A stretch of 64,000 nucleotides of DNA from Gymnorhina tibicen (GCA_013399875.1 VXAZ01006396.1:343072-407071), one strand, 5' to 3'. Counted from the stretch's first letter, positions 24,301 to 38,762 are shown. Program-made: numbers and translations. The notes: generated by a model from the sequence alone, not told the origin.

Positions 24301-26364
24301 CTTATGATGGTAAATTCCAGGGATGGTACCTAGCACATACGGTTTAACACTGCTTCGGAAGTAACAGTTCTAAACAAGAAGTAGAGATGGGCCAATGTCT
24401 TCCTTCGTTTTTGCAGAAAGACTTCAAAAAACATCTCTGCAAGAACTACCACAAGGATGCCTCCAGGAAAAACTTCTCTCACATATTTGTATTGGTGTCT
24501 CTGCTTCTTGGAAGCATTCGTCTAACCTGTGAAATGGTTGGTAACAGTGGTGAGTGGTACGTGGTAGAGCAGAAGGTCCCTAGAACCTTGTGTGGTGATT
24601 ACATCATTTGGTACAATTTTTGTGGATGAAGGTGTTCTCTACCCGTCACTTAAGGTACGTGTTTGATATCAGGAGGGTGTTTTACTCCTCACAATCACAC
24701 AGAGAAGATTAGTGAAAGAGATGTAAAAATTTGCCTCAGAGAAACTTACGCATTTATGTTATACTTGCTGCATTTTCTCAGTGTCATACAGCCCTGATCT
24801 GGCAATAACAAATAAGAGTTCTGGAAGTTTTTCACAGCCTGATCCCAGCTAAAATAAAAATAAATAAAATTTTATAATATTTTAATGTGTTAATTCCTGA
24901 GATTTGTCAAAATTTACTTTTTTCCCCTTCATGGACTATTTCTTGCTTTGATTAATCATCATTTTACAAAGGGAAATTTTTTTTAGTAGATGATTCTTCG
25001 ATTAATTTTTTCACTTATTATCTTCCTTGAAAGCATGCTCTCTTTTTACTTTTCTGTTCCCAAGGCTGAGAATAGTGTGTTGTGTATTCTCTGAAAGCTG
25101 TCCAGATTTGCTCTAAGTTAATCAGATGGTGTGTTGTGAGACTGCCTTTAGGCACTCAACTGGTGCTAGTCTGGAACAGGATTGGATTTCCTCTCAGATT
25201 CTTGAAAACGAAATTTTTCCCTTAGCTTTTTATTCAAGCAGTAGAAAAGGAATTCAAAGGACTTTTTTATGAAAAGCCCTTTCAGATTAAAATAAAACCA
25301 TTTTGATTGAGAAAATATGTATTGGCTGCCTTTGCAAGTGAAAGTGAATGAAAGAATTTGAGAGTGTATCTGTACTACAGAGTTAATTGCAAGCTCTACG
25401 TCAAGTGTTGTTTCCAATTGTCTCCCAATCACCTACAAAGTATCTAGCTTGGAAGTGTTGCAGAGCTTCTAGCTGAGCAAGCTGCCTCAATGTTAGCTGT
25501 AAGCCAGATTGTTGTCTTCATGCGGTGTTGTAGTCACCCCGTGTTGCAGGAAAGAGTGAAGTCAAATCATGAAACTATTGAAATCCTCCAAAACCTTCTC
25601 ACAGTTGTCCCCTGTATCAAGGAGGATGCAAAGATCCTCCTGCAATTTACTGGGGAAAGTCCTTGAAGCTTCAGTTCTGCAGCACAGAGAGCAGTGGAGA
25701 TGCCAGAGATTTCAGAGAACTGGGGGGCGTGAAGAGAATTACCTCGCGGGTCTGGCCTCCTAAAAACACCCTTAAATTTCACCCCATCTCTGATTCTGGG
25801 AAAAAGGGAGCAGGAACAACGTGTCCCAGTGCTCTGTTGAGCCATAGCTGTGATTTCTGCTCTGTGGGACATTTGGACCCCTGTAACTGACATCCACTAT
25901 AACTGCATTGCTCAAAAATGTGCCTCAGGACTATCCCAGCAGTTTTCCTCTTTAGCTGTGCTCTGAATTCCCTGACTGTAGGCAAGGACTGGAGAGTTTT
26001 CATGCAGATCTAAACAACTAAATGGAATAGGAGACATTGGAGAATTTGGTCTCCTGTTTTAGCAGAGGGCTACAGAAGATGCATTTCATGTAGGTGTGAG
26101 GAGAGGTGGAATAAAAATCACCCCAATTTTTTATTGCAGGGATTGTACTCATTCAATGGCTCAACCACGGACTTTCCAAAAGGCACCAAACAGCAGTCCA
26201 AATGCAGAAGTAATATGTGTGAGAGGATAAGAGATGCAGGACACTGTTGTACAAAGATTCATGGATAATAACTTGGGATTATCTAGAGAGCACTAATTTA
26301 ATTTTACTATGGCTAATGAGTTTTGTAGAATTTCTGCTTTAGGCAGCTGCTCCCCATCCTCCTC
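18377..26364. other. long gene-free unique DNA
   Basis: About 8 kb with no exon, RNA gene or transposon that I can support. Open frames are all below about 90 codons and lack recognisable motifs. The sequence is AT-rich with scattered poly-A and poly-T. Intronic or intergenic. Confidence 0.5.
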
Positions 26365-26368
26365 ACTT

Positions 26369-26399
26369 AAAAGAAAAAAAAAAAAAAGAAAAGAAAAGA
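26369..26399. repeat. A-rich simple tract
   Basis: 31 bases of uninterrupted purine, nearly all A with single G interruptions (pattern A14, then GAAAAG-type units). There is no retrogene body upstream that I can recognise, so it is more likely a simple repeat than the tail of a processed pseudogene. Confidence 0.8.
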
Positions 26400-29300
26400 C
26401 TCAAACTCCTCACTTTATCCAGATAAAACAGTTTCCTTAACTGGGTAGTTCCATGCCTGTTCCATCCCTGAAGTCTAAATTGTCTGAAATTAGTAAGCAA
26501 ATTAAGCACACTGGCACTGGAAATACAATGCACTTAATGCACTAGTATTTCAATATATTTATTGTCTTCAGGTACTATATGCGATTTCAAATGTCTCATG
26601 GTGTCAATTCAGGACTTTAATTTCTTAATGCTGGTGCCCTACATGCAGCCCATAAAGAAGAAATATTTCCAGTTCATCAATCCATTACAGTATTTCAGAA
26701 AACTGAAGCTCTTAATATTTAGTAGGTCCCACTCTTAGTTTTTTGGGGGGGTTTGTTTCGTTTTTTACTTAATTGGGTAAATAGTTTCATTCCACATAGT
26801 AAATTATTTTCTCCAGGTTTATGTAGGTCTAGCAGACAGCAAATGTAGCTTTATCTACCATCCTCCCAAAAAATATGAGAACACACCATCTCATAATGAA
26901 ACTGGAGCTGGAAAATGGGGGTAGGAGAGGAAGCTCTATACAGAAAAGATGAGGCTCATTCTCTTCTGGTTTGACAGAACTGAGATTGTGGATGAGGATG
27001 GCTGAGAAGAAACGTTGGCTAAGAAAATGTGAGATTTGTGAGAAAATGTGTGAGTGCATTTTCCTTCTCATATTTCCACTAGAGCATAATTTCCTGAAGA
27101 AGTGATAGAAACATAGGTAATGTCGGTGACATCACTGACATCTTAGCAACTCCAGGTTATCTTTGCGTTAGGTGAGTCTTCCTCTGTTTTTAAGGAAAAT
27201 ATAGCTACTGTTTAAATACAAATACTGTAAACTATTCAGCTCATGGCATCTGATTATTTATTTGTTTATTTTTCTTCATGGGGAGAAAAAGGTTAAACAC
27301 AATTACACCTTTGCTCCTACATGATAACAAGCACAAAGCTCTAACTGAGTATTCAGAAATAATAGCTAAATTCCAACAGTAACATGATGATTATCTTGTG
27401 GAATATCTTCGCATTTACCTGGATATAGCAAGTATTTCTTGTTTGCAAAATACTGATTTTCACTTTTAAATGTCTCTGTTGTGGGTCTAGCTCAGTAGAA
27501 CAGCCTTACCCAGTGGGGAATCCACAGCTAACATTGGTAATATTGATAAGTAGAACCATCTCAAGCCATGACCAAACTGAACAGTAATTCCAGAGCTACA
27601 CTGGCATGTTGCTCCTCAGTGCAGCAGCCAGCACAGGGCATCTTGGAAGGGAACTGAACAGGCCCATGGTGGATGCCAGTGAGATGGATGGGTATCGTGT
27701 AGAGAGGATGACAGTAGAAATCCATTTTTCCTCAGTTTTCACGCACACTCTTCTCAACTGCTGTTTTTCAAAAGAATTTTTAACTAGGGCTAATGCTTAG
27801 CTCAGGGTCATAATCTCAAAGTAGATGGGTGTAACGTAGATTGTACTTTTAAGGTATTAATAAGAGTTAATAGAATTGGTTTATAAATATTTCTGAGAGA
27901 GAAAATTTTACAGCTAGACTTTATTATTAATTCACTGGTATATTGTTACTTTTAAGGAATGGCTAGATTTCATTTGTGAATAAGTAAAAAGACTGAAAAG
28001 GAGAAAAATTTATTTGTGTCAATATTGTCATCTCCAAAATAATTGTAAGCAGATGTACAAAGTTGCATAGACTACAGGACAGAGAAATCAGTGATTTTCA
28101 AACAAACAGAAATTTATTTTTAATTTTACAGTGTTTTAAGAGAGGCAAAAGAGGGTATCACTGAGCTTTTTATAAAACCCTAAGCTGCGTCTTCAGCCTA
28201 TAGTAATTTAATTCTTGTATTCAGAATGACCATAGTCTGATTTTACTGTCAGTGGAACCTAATCTACTTTTTAAGCTGTATGACCACCATTTGTAAATAC
28301 AGCTTTTAGCTGCAAAACCCTCAAAGACTGCCTGCATAGTAGGTGCCAGCCATCTAATATTGTATCCATGAAGCTGGAAGTGAGCAGGCCAAATAACTTT
28401 TAGTCCATCTGTGTAAGGAGTAAGAGGGAAGTTGTAATGTGAGAACTGAAACTAATACAAGGAGGTGACAGAGTATTTTTCAGTGGAATGGTGTTTATGT
28501 GGGAGAGAACTATAGCAGAGAGGATGCAGAGGAAAACAATGTGAGCAAAAATGGAACAATATGGTCAATTGAAAAGCTAAATGTAAAGTGATTTTAAAAG
28601 ATTTTTAAAAAGGCAAATTATGATATGGAAACAAAGGGTAGGATTTTTATCACAGATATTAGGACTGTGACAGAGTTTGTGTTTCAGGAGGTTGCAGAGC
28701 ACATAAGTGATGTCTTCCATGACTTTGAGGTTGGAAGAGATTCAAAGTAGGTGTTCTCAGCCTCCTGTCACATCTCTGCTGTACAAGTTGTCGTTAGGAT
28801 ACTTCAGGTACCTCTAAACAGTTCAGCTGAAGTATCCAAAGCAAACTGGCTGTGGCAGAAGGAATCTCCATACCTTTGCTTCTTCATGATGTATTACTAT
28901 TCTATGACAAATGTTACTTATTGTAATTGCTATGAAATTTATATTATTATTGCTGCTGTATTACTGACAAACATCTTACGAAAGCAGGAGAAGCTAAAAA
29001 CACAGGAACAGATAATTTTTAATCAAAAATAGTCACAAATGAAGATGTCTTCTGAAAGCAATCATAATCACTGTGAAAGAGGCCAAAGATCTGTGCAATG
29101 TTTTCATAATTTTACAAGATTTGGTACAAATTACTGCGCTTACAAGTTAGGCTTTTGATTAAACATCAGAGGGATTGGTGTGTTCAAACCTTGGTTTTGC
29201 AATACCTAGCCAATACAAACTTTCTTTCATTGTTGAATTATTGTCTCCAATCCTACAACTTGTAGGAATTATATTCACCGATTTGTATTAATTCTTACTC

Positions 29301-32300
29301 CAGAAAATGTACTCTTCTTTAAATCCTTTGAATTAGCTCCTCGTTGAGCATAGCTGAAGAAGGCAGAGTTGCTTCTACAGAAGGAGGGGGACACAGCAAA
29401 ATGGATTAAAGAGAGTGAAAGCAGTAAAAGAGATTCAGGAAGAGGATATTTTTAGGGAGACCCTTTACAGTAAAGATAAGTGTTGAAGAGCCCAAGAAAC
29501 AAAAATGAAACACCTGAGGTGAGCAGGGCCAGTGAGAATGGAAGACATTAAGCACTCTGGGAAGAAAACTCACATCATTAGAATGAGGCATTTACTCTCT
29601 CTCGATCCGAACGACAGAAGCAAGACAATCTGCTGTTTATGTTGTAAAAGTGTTTGCAGTGGGAAGTATGGTATATGCACACAGAAAGAACATCTGTTCG
29701 AGGAAGGCTCTTGCAACTATAAAGCTGCAATAATGGGGTAGAAACATCTGCACAGCTTATAGCAGGGCCACCAGTAGTGCTCTTAGGTGGGGGAGGGTAC
29801 GAGACGTGCCACATGCAGGAGAAGGTCACAGGAAACATCTTTAAGAATGAGGAAAAATTTTGTATATATCCATGCAAACCTAAGTTGCCTGTAGACAAAC
29901 GGAAGTGTTCAGTGTTGCAGAATACTGCTGTGGAAGTGCTATAAACCCAGAAAAATACATTATTGTCCTTTCACTTAATAAGTAAAAGGACAACTTGTCC
30001 ATGTTCTTTTGTAGTCACAGGATGACTCAAGGATTTTAAATAAAGCCGAAACATAAAGGTTTTCCTCTGACCACTTAAAGACCTGCAAGATTTTATGGCA
30101 CAGTTCTGTTAGCAGAACACCAAGAAATTCAGAGAGCAAGTAGAACAAAATGAAGTGCTGACTGGCAGCTTGCTGCCAGTGGTATTGGTGCAGTCCAATT
30201 GCAGGAAAATATGCCCAGGCATAGTTCCCTGCAATGGGTACGCAGCAGCAGCTGATACCTGAAAGACTCATTCCTGGTTATTTGGGGTATCACCTCACTG
30301 CAGACATTGCAGGGCAAATATGATTACATGATTTGGTGCCCTTTGCCTCAGTTCCTTTTTATTGCAAATACAGTTTAACATGCCTGAATAGAGCAACTTT
30401 GCTCGTGTATGGAATTTATAATGAGGAAAAGGGAGGAAATCTACAGCTCATTCCCAGTGTACAGCCTTCAAAGGATGGTGTTTGGCAGCATCATGGCTAT
30501 GGCTGTATCTGACCAAGGCACTCTTACATGCTTCACACAAAGCAGCCTATCCCTTTGCTCCTTTACAACTCTCCCCTTTCAGACCTCGTGACTTCAAAGC
30601 TGGTCCAGAAAGTTTTACAGAAATGTTACAGTTTTTATTCCTTCAGGAATTTGCTGAACTCTAATAATTTGGAGCTCACATATAGATAAATGCATGGGTT
30701 TACCTCCAGACAATAACTTCTTTGCCAGTATCTAGGCCTCGAAGTGAAGGTTTTGAAAATTTTAACTTGAATATAGATAAATGAAAATATTTAAATACAA
30801 GAAGTATCTGTGAACATGGTATCTTAAACAGCTACTTCTGCTTTTCTTGGCATTTCACTATCTTAAAGGGAGTTCTTTTCCATGTGTTCTTTTCAATGTA
30901 AGGGATGGGACAGTGCATCTGATGATTAGGCTGTGTTGAGCAGCCACTTTTATAGCAAAAGCGTGTTGCTGGAAATGGCAATGTGTTTGTCAAGCTCAGC
31001 AGGTGAAGACTTTGTCTTATGTTAAGCTTAAAAGATGATTTTTAGAATATGCAAACTGCTGTACGTAATGCTGGATATCCTAATGTTTGCAGACAGACAA
31101 AATTTTTGTTCATTTTTTCTGTTCTTTAATGTTTTGCAGCAACAGTTAACAAGTACTATTCTCAGAAATGTGAGCAGAGCTACCTAATTAGGTACAAAAG
31201 ATGAGTGTATTCTGTTTTACTGGAATCAACAGGAGTAATAGATAAATGGTAATTGTAAAACAAGACAAAGATGATTATATGTAACACAACCTAGATGAGG
31301 AACCCAGGTGCCATGACTAGGCACCACTTTCCCACGACTCCCAGGGTGTCATGGAAAGAGAGATGCCTCCAGTACAGAAGATGAAGTTGAGATCTGTGAG
31401 AGCCTGTGTCTCTTCCATGGCCATATATGGCACCAAGCCTGCCAACTTTACTACTTCATTGGTATGAATTTTCTGCCTTTCCTGAATTGGTGGAATCCTA
31501 CTTCAGGAAAGTGCTTTGTCACTTTTATCTCTTGGCATATTCCTCTTTAAGCATCTGAGTAACTCCGGGCAGGTTGAAAGACACTATGTGTATCTAAAAG
31601 CAGTGGCACACTGCAGTGTTTGGAAAAAATAAATGGGGAAAGTTCTTCCGCCTTCTAAGCTTAAACATGATGACCCTTTTTTTGCTTCATTTTGATGTCA
31701 GTTTTTTGTGTTGGACATCATGCAGTTAAAGGTGTTATTTCCATTTTGGCATATGCCTCATTATTGCTTTAAAAAAAACTTACCCTTTTCCTTGTGAAAC
31801 ATGTGCTTAGCTCCGCTGGTTCTGGAGAGTGTGTAAATGATACTTACCTTGGGAAAAAAGAACTTGACCTTGAAATCAGATACTTTTTCCAGAGCAATCC
31901 TGTGCTTTCTGGCTCTGGAGCACTGCATTGCATCATGCTTCGCAGAAGAATTGTTATAAAGGTGATGGTTAGCAAATCTAAAACACTTTATGAAAAATGC
32001 CTTTTGGTGGTTGGGGGGGAGGAGAGTTGTTTCATTTTTAACATCAGGATGACCACACATGTGGTCAAAATCCAGATGGAAAAGAGAGTGAAAGACTTCG
32101 TCATGTGGAAAATATATCTTTAACAGGGGCTGGGTATGAGAAGAGGAGGTTTGGTCCCTGTTGTCCATGTTACTCTATGTTAGAAGGATGTCAAGCTTCC
32201 ACATAATTTTAGAACAAAAATCACTCTACCTTTTCTCCCAAGGAGTGAGAAAATTTGGGATTTGCTGCACTGCAGAACAGAGAAAAATTTGAAAATCTCA

Positions 32301-35300
32301 CAACATGTCACTAGACAGGAAAACAATTTCCTTCCTAATTCTAATGACTTACCATTTTTCAAAGAAAAAAATGCCAGTAATGTGTTAGGATTTTCAAATA
32401 AGATGGAAAAGAGTCGTTTCATCACTGATGTTATGGTGTAGGTAGAAGAGAACTTTAAAGCTGAAAAATATCAGCCCTCAGGTCAGAAGGGGCTTTTTCC
32501 CTGATCTTCCTTTTCATTCATTTTTACATGGCATTTATCTCCAGCCATAGAAAAGGTTATTACTGGGCTTCTAGATACTGGCCATATAAAAATGGCAATA
32601 TTAAGCAGCGTCAGGTGAGATAAGGAGGAGCAACGACTGTGGTATTTTTCTAGATGATTTTGGCTGCAGTGCTGTCATGCTGTTTTGTGCAGGCAGAAGT
32701 GGAGGAACAGCATGCTGAAAGGAACAGTACAGACACACTGGAGATAGCCAGGCCAATTAACACCAATCATCACAGATGCCATTAGCTCCTGGTAAAGAAA
32801 CCTTAACCCCACAGAGGGATGGTGAGGGTGAACGTGTAGCTACTGGGGATCTCATGGCAAATATAAAGAGCTGCCAGTGGCCAAATAATGTGCTCCTAGA
32901 AAAAGACATGGTCCATTATCCCTGCTGAAAACAGAGTGACAAATTACTGTAAAAGTACTGTACTGCAGCTGAAAGAAGCCAATAATTTCATGAATTTTAC
33001 AGGTACAGCCAACCATAACAGTATGTTCTAGTACTACCCTCTGCATGCTACAGTGCTTTACACTATAGTTCTTTTTACAGTGCTCACAATATAACCCTGT
33101 TCTTTCTTATAAACATCCCTCAAGTCAGGATACTGAGAAAGTACATCTGCTCTACCCTGGTAGACAAATAACACTAGGTTTAAGAGACTGTGCTATAACT
33201 TGCATGCTTATTACCACAATCCAATTCTGATTTCATCTCTGTTGATCTTGTTTTGGTGTGCATCCGGTGAATAAGAAAGATGTTACTACTGATTTGTACT
33301 AGAATTGAGCCTCAAATATCTCCTGTGATGATTAATATCTTCAGACTGTTTCCTGATCTCATCCGTGGTCTGACCAACTCATGCTGCTTCTTGAGTACTG
33401 GTATGATGTTCAGTACACTGGGTATGAACATATGCCTTACCCAAAATATAATAATAACCTTGAAAATGCAATAATATCTGGAGTTGAATGCCAAATGCAT
33501 TTGTTAGTGCACAGATGCACTGGAAGAGGGAAGTGAAAAGAAGGGAGATACCTGGAAAACTTTATGAAACAACAAAGGCAGGAGGTACAGTAGTTGATGT
33601 GCTTCAGTTTTGGATGTGGAAAACATTGGATGCACGATGATGGTCAAAGGAGAGAAAAAACAGCTGGCAAAAGCCAGTTCAATCAAAAAACTTGGGGTTG
33701 CTTTTACTTAAATAGAGCGTATGCTGCTTCATCATAGATCACTGCTAAGAAGTCCTTTGTTAGAGAGAAGAAATTTAGCAATAAGTGCCAGTGTTCAATC
33801 AGTGACTCCTTTTTTGATCAACATATTTGCGGAAGTAAGGACGAAGATCTTTTCTAGAGGGAACTTAGTTAGGAAAGGACAGTTTTTGCACTGAACTTAC
33901 CTGATGTGATTCTTTTGAAACAAATAGCTTTGTTAGTGCTTGTTCTGTGATTTATAGACAGAAAACCTTAAGAACTGTGCAGTTAGTTTACAAATACTTT
34001 GAAAAGTGAAAGATTAAATAATTGATTGGTGTCAATAATATCCACATAGCAGTGTAAATACAGTCTGTGATTTTTCTGTGTAGCATCTTCTGAACTTGGG
34101 ATCTTAGTATTTCACAAATGCTGGTTCTAATTTCTGTCTGTACTAATGGCTTTATTGACTATATGAAAGGAAAAGCATACATTAAAAGAAAAAGTACACA
34201 CATGCAAATCAGACTTGTCCCATTGAGCTGTGTTAAACAGGTGTTATACCTCCCCTTTTTGCAAAGAAAACTCTTGAACGAAGGCAATGCGGAAGACGTT
34301 GGTAGCACAGTAGAGAGCACAAACAATTTTCTTCCAGTCTAACTGATGTTTTACTCAACCACAATTAATTGCCTGTTGCTAATGGTGGTTCTGAGGTCAT
34401 AGAAATGGGTGTATGTTAGAACTGGGTTTGATCATGCTAATAACAGTGGTTATTAAATGATGTCTCTCTGCTCCAGTCTGTCCTACAGCTGGGATAATTC
34501 TTAACTTTGTGTTTTGTTTACTGGTTGCATTTTTGATGACAGCAGTTTTTATAATTCTTTGATTTACCATCATCAGAGGAGAAAGCAGCCTATAATGTTA
34601 ACTGCTGGTGTCAACACAGAGAGACAGGACAGGACTATAATTGTTGGAATTGTCATTCAGATGTGTGTGACTTGATCCAATAAACGTAGGTTTCTGGCAC
34701 CTTTGTGAGTGATGCTTTTACAACAGACTGCTGCTTGAGCTTGTCTTGAAAGGATTCCCGGCACCAAGAAGTGCTACTGCTTTCAGGTTCTTCCCTTAAA
34801 GGGAAAGTCTGCACAGCTCTCTCGTATGATCAGGTGGATTTAATACCACACAATAGAAGAGTAAGAAGGGACTACCTCTAAGAACGCTTTTCTTCTGCTA
34901 CATTTTTAACTGCCACTAATATATCAGACAGCTAGGACATAAAAAACTTAAGAAACTTAAGTAAAAAAGCCCAAAGTAGGCATCCATGTTGCTCCTTTAC
35001 CTTTATTGCACTGGCAAATTTTCCAGTATCAGACAAAGGGTACACAAATAGCAGAAAAATGCAGACAGGCTAAAATGCAAACTTTCAGAAGTTGGCTAGA
35101 GAACAATACTCTTTCTGTCCTGAGAGCTGGAGTAATCCAGTAAAATCTTACCACTGGTTCAAAGCATGAAACAGAGTCAAAGATGTAAAAAGACTCTCAG
35201 TGGATTAAACCAAATCCACAATGGCAGCCAAGCATACCAGCTATAAATGTTCTCACTCAGCCTGCGGACACGGATGCTCTCCGAGTCTCAAGTGATAAAG

Positions 35301-36093
35301 CACTTATACATTTGGCTTTGGGCCAAAAGATTTGGAGATCTGAGGCAAAACTGATCACTTTAGGAGAGAGTCTGCTATGGGTAATTAAAGGCAGATTATT
35401 GGATTAAGATTTGATGCAAATTTGAAGTCCTTCCTTTTCTTTCCAGATTTATTTTATTTTTCTTGTCTTCTTTGTCTCTGGGTAACTATAATTGAATGCG
35501 TCTTTAAACTGTAAATTGTAATTTTGCTGTCAGCAGTGGAGCTTTAATTTCAGATGTTTATTAGAAAATTTCTCTGTGAGCCTCTGAGTTTTGTTAGCTG
35601 GAGGGACTTGAATCAATTGTATAGCCTCCCCCACAAAGCTGTGGACAGTTTTGGTGCTTTGAATGCTTTATTTGCTAGTGTGAGAAGAAGAGATAATCTC
35701 TGTCCCAAGCCATATTCCCCTCTTCTTCACTGTAGTCAAGTTCTTCTGCACATATTTGTTTTTAGACAAAAGGATAGAGTCCCATCAAGGTTCCCTGTCT
35801 GGGAATGTGGCTCTGGCCCACATTTATGGCCATGAAGAATCCACTGTAATATTCTCTTCAGAACTGCAGCGAGAAGGGAAGGTTTCCTCTTATGTAGATG
35901 AACAAATGCATCTCTACTCAGGAGTGCTGCTCTCATGAGTTGCTACTGAAAGATATGACAAAAATAAATGAATGCGGAAAAATGGAGGAGAAACAGTCGC
36001 AGGGAGAAGTCAGTCTAATTTATGAGCCCCCATTGCTTCTTCAAAGGAAATATATACCCTCTTGCAAAAAAAAGGGGGTGGAGGATAAAAGCA
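26400..36093. other. long gene-free unique DNA
   Basis: Nearly 10 kb with no supported gene or transposon. A G7 run lies at 26745-26751. A 20-base near-palindrome lies at 30161-30180. The plus and minus open frames at 31761-32168 overlap each other almost completely and have no recognisable domain, so I treat them as chance. 34488-34540 bears slight resemblance to an ERV LTR start but not enough to call. Confidence 0.5.
30161..30180. repeat. 20-base near-palindrome
   Basis: The arms 30161-30169 (actggcagc) and 30172-30180 are exact reverse complements with only TT between them. With a 2-base spacer this is a dyad-symmetric site rather than a stable hairpin loop. It could bind a dimeric protein or be chance. 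Confidence 0.7.
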
Positions 36094-36134
36094 GCAGCTG
36101 AGGATTCTTGGAGTGCAGGAGAATCCTCAGCTGC
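36094..36134. repeat. 15-bp perfect inverted repeat (hairpin)
   Basis: 36094-36108 (gcagctgaggattct) is the exact reverse complement of 36120-36134, with an 11-base loop. The stem does not extend on either side, so it is too short for a normal microRNA precursor. The arms contain CAGCTG-type E-box symmetry. No known transposon terminal repeat was recognised. Confidence 0.92.
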
Positions 36135-38718
36135 CATGGAAATAATGAGGACGGCACCAGCTGTTCCCAGTCGGTCCCACACACTTTGGGGGGCACTGTT
36201 GAAGGCCAGCTGGTGCACGCTGCTCAGGTGATGCTGTTGGTGAGGTATAAATGGTGTGTGCTCAAACCACTAAGGAAAGGTTTAAAATGTGTTTAAAGAT
36301 CATCATAGCAATGTGGAACAGGTTCTTTTCTGCTTCACTCAGTTATGTTTTGTAAAACATGCTGTGGCATCATGAATGTGTGTCTGTGATGAGTAACTGA
36401 ATTATGTCACTGTTGCATCTGTGCCTTTTCCTCCTGTTCTCTACCCACTTCTCTGTGACTTCACTGCTCCATGTCCAGGGTGCTGGTTGACTCTTTGGTA
36501 GCTGGGCTTTGTGTCTGTAATGCCAGGTGAATCATGTATTTTTACATCAATAATCTGAAAAGAAACAGCTATTGAGGCAGTGAATGAATGGAGAGGCTGG
36601 ATGGGACCATGTCATCATTAGACAATTTTTGGGGGATTAGACGTTTTTTTTTGAACCCATTTGAGAAAACATGGCATGATGTATTTTATCCTTGTTCAAG
36701 ACAGATAGTTAAGGGAGTTTTTATTTTTCTAATCCTCTCTAACAGTGCACCTCAGGCTTTTATTGTGTAGTGTACCTATACTTGGTGGAGGCTTGTTGCT
36801 TAAATAGCTGTAGCTACTCAAGCAACAATAAAGCTGTGTCTGCAGAGTGTACCTCTGCCCCTTTACCCATTGTGCTACCTGCAAGAGACAGCAGAACCAA
36901 GCAAACCTTTCATACGTGCCTGAAGAATGGGGCCTACTTAAACGCTGTGCTGCAACATGTTGGTTACATGATGGCATTATGTCACTGTCAGTCATTCCGC
37001 ATAGAGCTCTAATATTGCTCACTCTCACTCTCTCAGTCCTTCTCGCTCACTCTAATTGAACCCCTTATAATTAAGATAAATTCTGAGCAATCAAACCTGG
37101 AATGTGGATGAACAGTCCCTTGTGCAATCCCAAAAGTTCAGCTTTAGGAGGTTACTTCACTGCACTGTAAATCATTATCCCAGTTTAACTACAGCATGTG
37201 GGACTGCGAGTTCTTGGAAAAGCTTGCTACAGCAACTTCATTTATGAAGATAACTCAGTAGAAAATGTTCTGTATTTACAACTGTGTGATTTTATAGGGC
37301 AAACTGGATTCTTTAATGTTAGCACCTTAGCAATCAGTGAGAGGCAGTCCAGTGCGTAGACCTACAGTTCATTACCAGAAAATGAGGTGTGACTCCTGAA
37401 GATGGATTTCTAGTATCTGTAAGTCACACCAGCATTTCAAGATAGAGGGGGACACACAGCTTATTTCACTTAGCTTGAGGTACAGCCCTCTTCTGATGAG
37501 TAACAAGGCTATGATGCAGAGGTGCTATGAGTCAGAGAAATACTCAGTCTATGATGGGGGGAAAAATGAAACAAAGGAGCTTTCAGAAAGACTAATAAAA
37601 AAAAAGAGAATACGCTGATTCTCATAATAAAGACCAGAAACACTCATGTGGTTTGAATGGCCGTGAAACCAGAGGTGCTTGGACCAGTCCTGTGATCACA
37701 GCTTCAGACAGTTCCCAAAGCCTGCTCAGAGCAGAGGCCAGCAGAAAGAATGATGTAGTTTCCTACAGGGTTCAACAGGATTCTGTATTTATTGATTCTG
37801 TCCAACCAAGATTCATTTATGCAGCTTTTCTGTTGTTGGGCTTGTACATAGCGTTGTGTGACCTTAGATCCTAGACCCCTCCAACTGTTTGGATCATTCT
37901 TCAGACTTACTTCCGGTTTATATTTTTGGCAATAATTTGTGCCTAGCTCTTCCTGATGTGGTGTTACAACACGACTAATAACTTCTCAGACATTCCCCAG
38001 TTTAGGCATAACTTCATTGGGCTGCGTTTTGAGTGAGTCTAGACCATGTCCAGGTTTATGTGAAAGCCCTATCAGGTCATTTGGTGCATACTCAGGAAAT
38101 TGTAATGAATATCAGCTTTCCCTAATTGTGATGGCTGCCTGAGGGGAGACTCATGAGGGGCTCAGAGAGCAGGAGTATCTCAATGTTTATGGCTGCTTCT
38201 AAGACTGCTCTTCAAAAACAATTTACACATACTGACTTTAACTATGCAAGCAGAACTGCACAATGTAAGAATGAGTGGGGTTTTTCCTTTCAGATCATCT
38301 GGGGTTTGAATTTGTTTATTAGGATGACTTGCAATTATGGTCTCTTGAAGCAGTACAGCATCACAAATATCACATGAAATGTTCATAGACGTCTTGTATA
38401 CCACGGCAGTTTGAGGGGAAGAACCAAATATGCCTTTGCTTCCATGTTTGCTATCTTGACCTTTCAATTATGGATGCAGCCTTAAATTTCATGATAAAGC
38501 AGCCAAGTCATTCACAGATGTGCTTGACCCAGCTGTTTAAAGACCAGATAGAAAAGCAAATTTCAGATCTGAAGGCAGCACAAAGATGGCTTGTTCCAAC
38601 AGTCCAAACTGAAATGTGAAAGAGATAAGCTTTGCTCAGGCTGGACTTCCATGGAACATCCTGCTTCGCTGTAAAGGAATTTACATTTATTTTGTATGCT
38701 GTCTGTGGGGATCCCCAA

Positions 38719-38762
38719 AAGGAATTTGACATCCTTAGGATCAAGGAATTTGACATCCTTAG
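38719..38762. repeat. 24-bp direct tandem duplication
   Basis: The 20-base string aaggaatttgacatccttag occurs at 38719-38738 and again at 38743-38762, giving a period of 24 bases. The copies are identical over those 20 bases, so the duplication is recent or conserved. No gene overlaps it convincingly. Confidence 0.9.

Noticed and set aside
28710..28830. Possible CR1 fragment around 'tttgaggttggaagagattc'
   Set aside because: Only one short phrase resembles CR1, and the following sequence does not continue the match.
31761..32168. 135-codon minus and 109-codon plus frames covering the same bases
   Set aside because: Mutually overlapping, unrecognised, and without exon-like boundaries.
34488..34560. 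Possible second copy of the 'TGTCCTGG...' type LTR
   Set aside because: The first 30 bases resemble the LTR start, but the rest diverges and no other LTR landmark follows in order.
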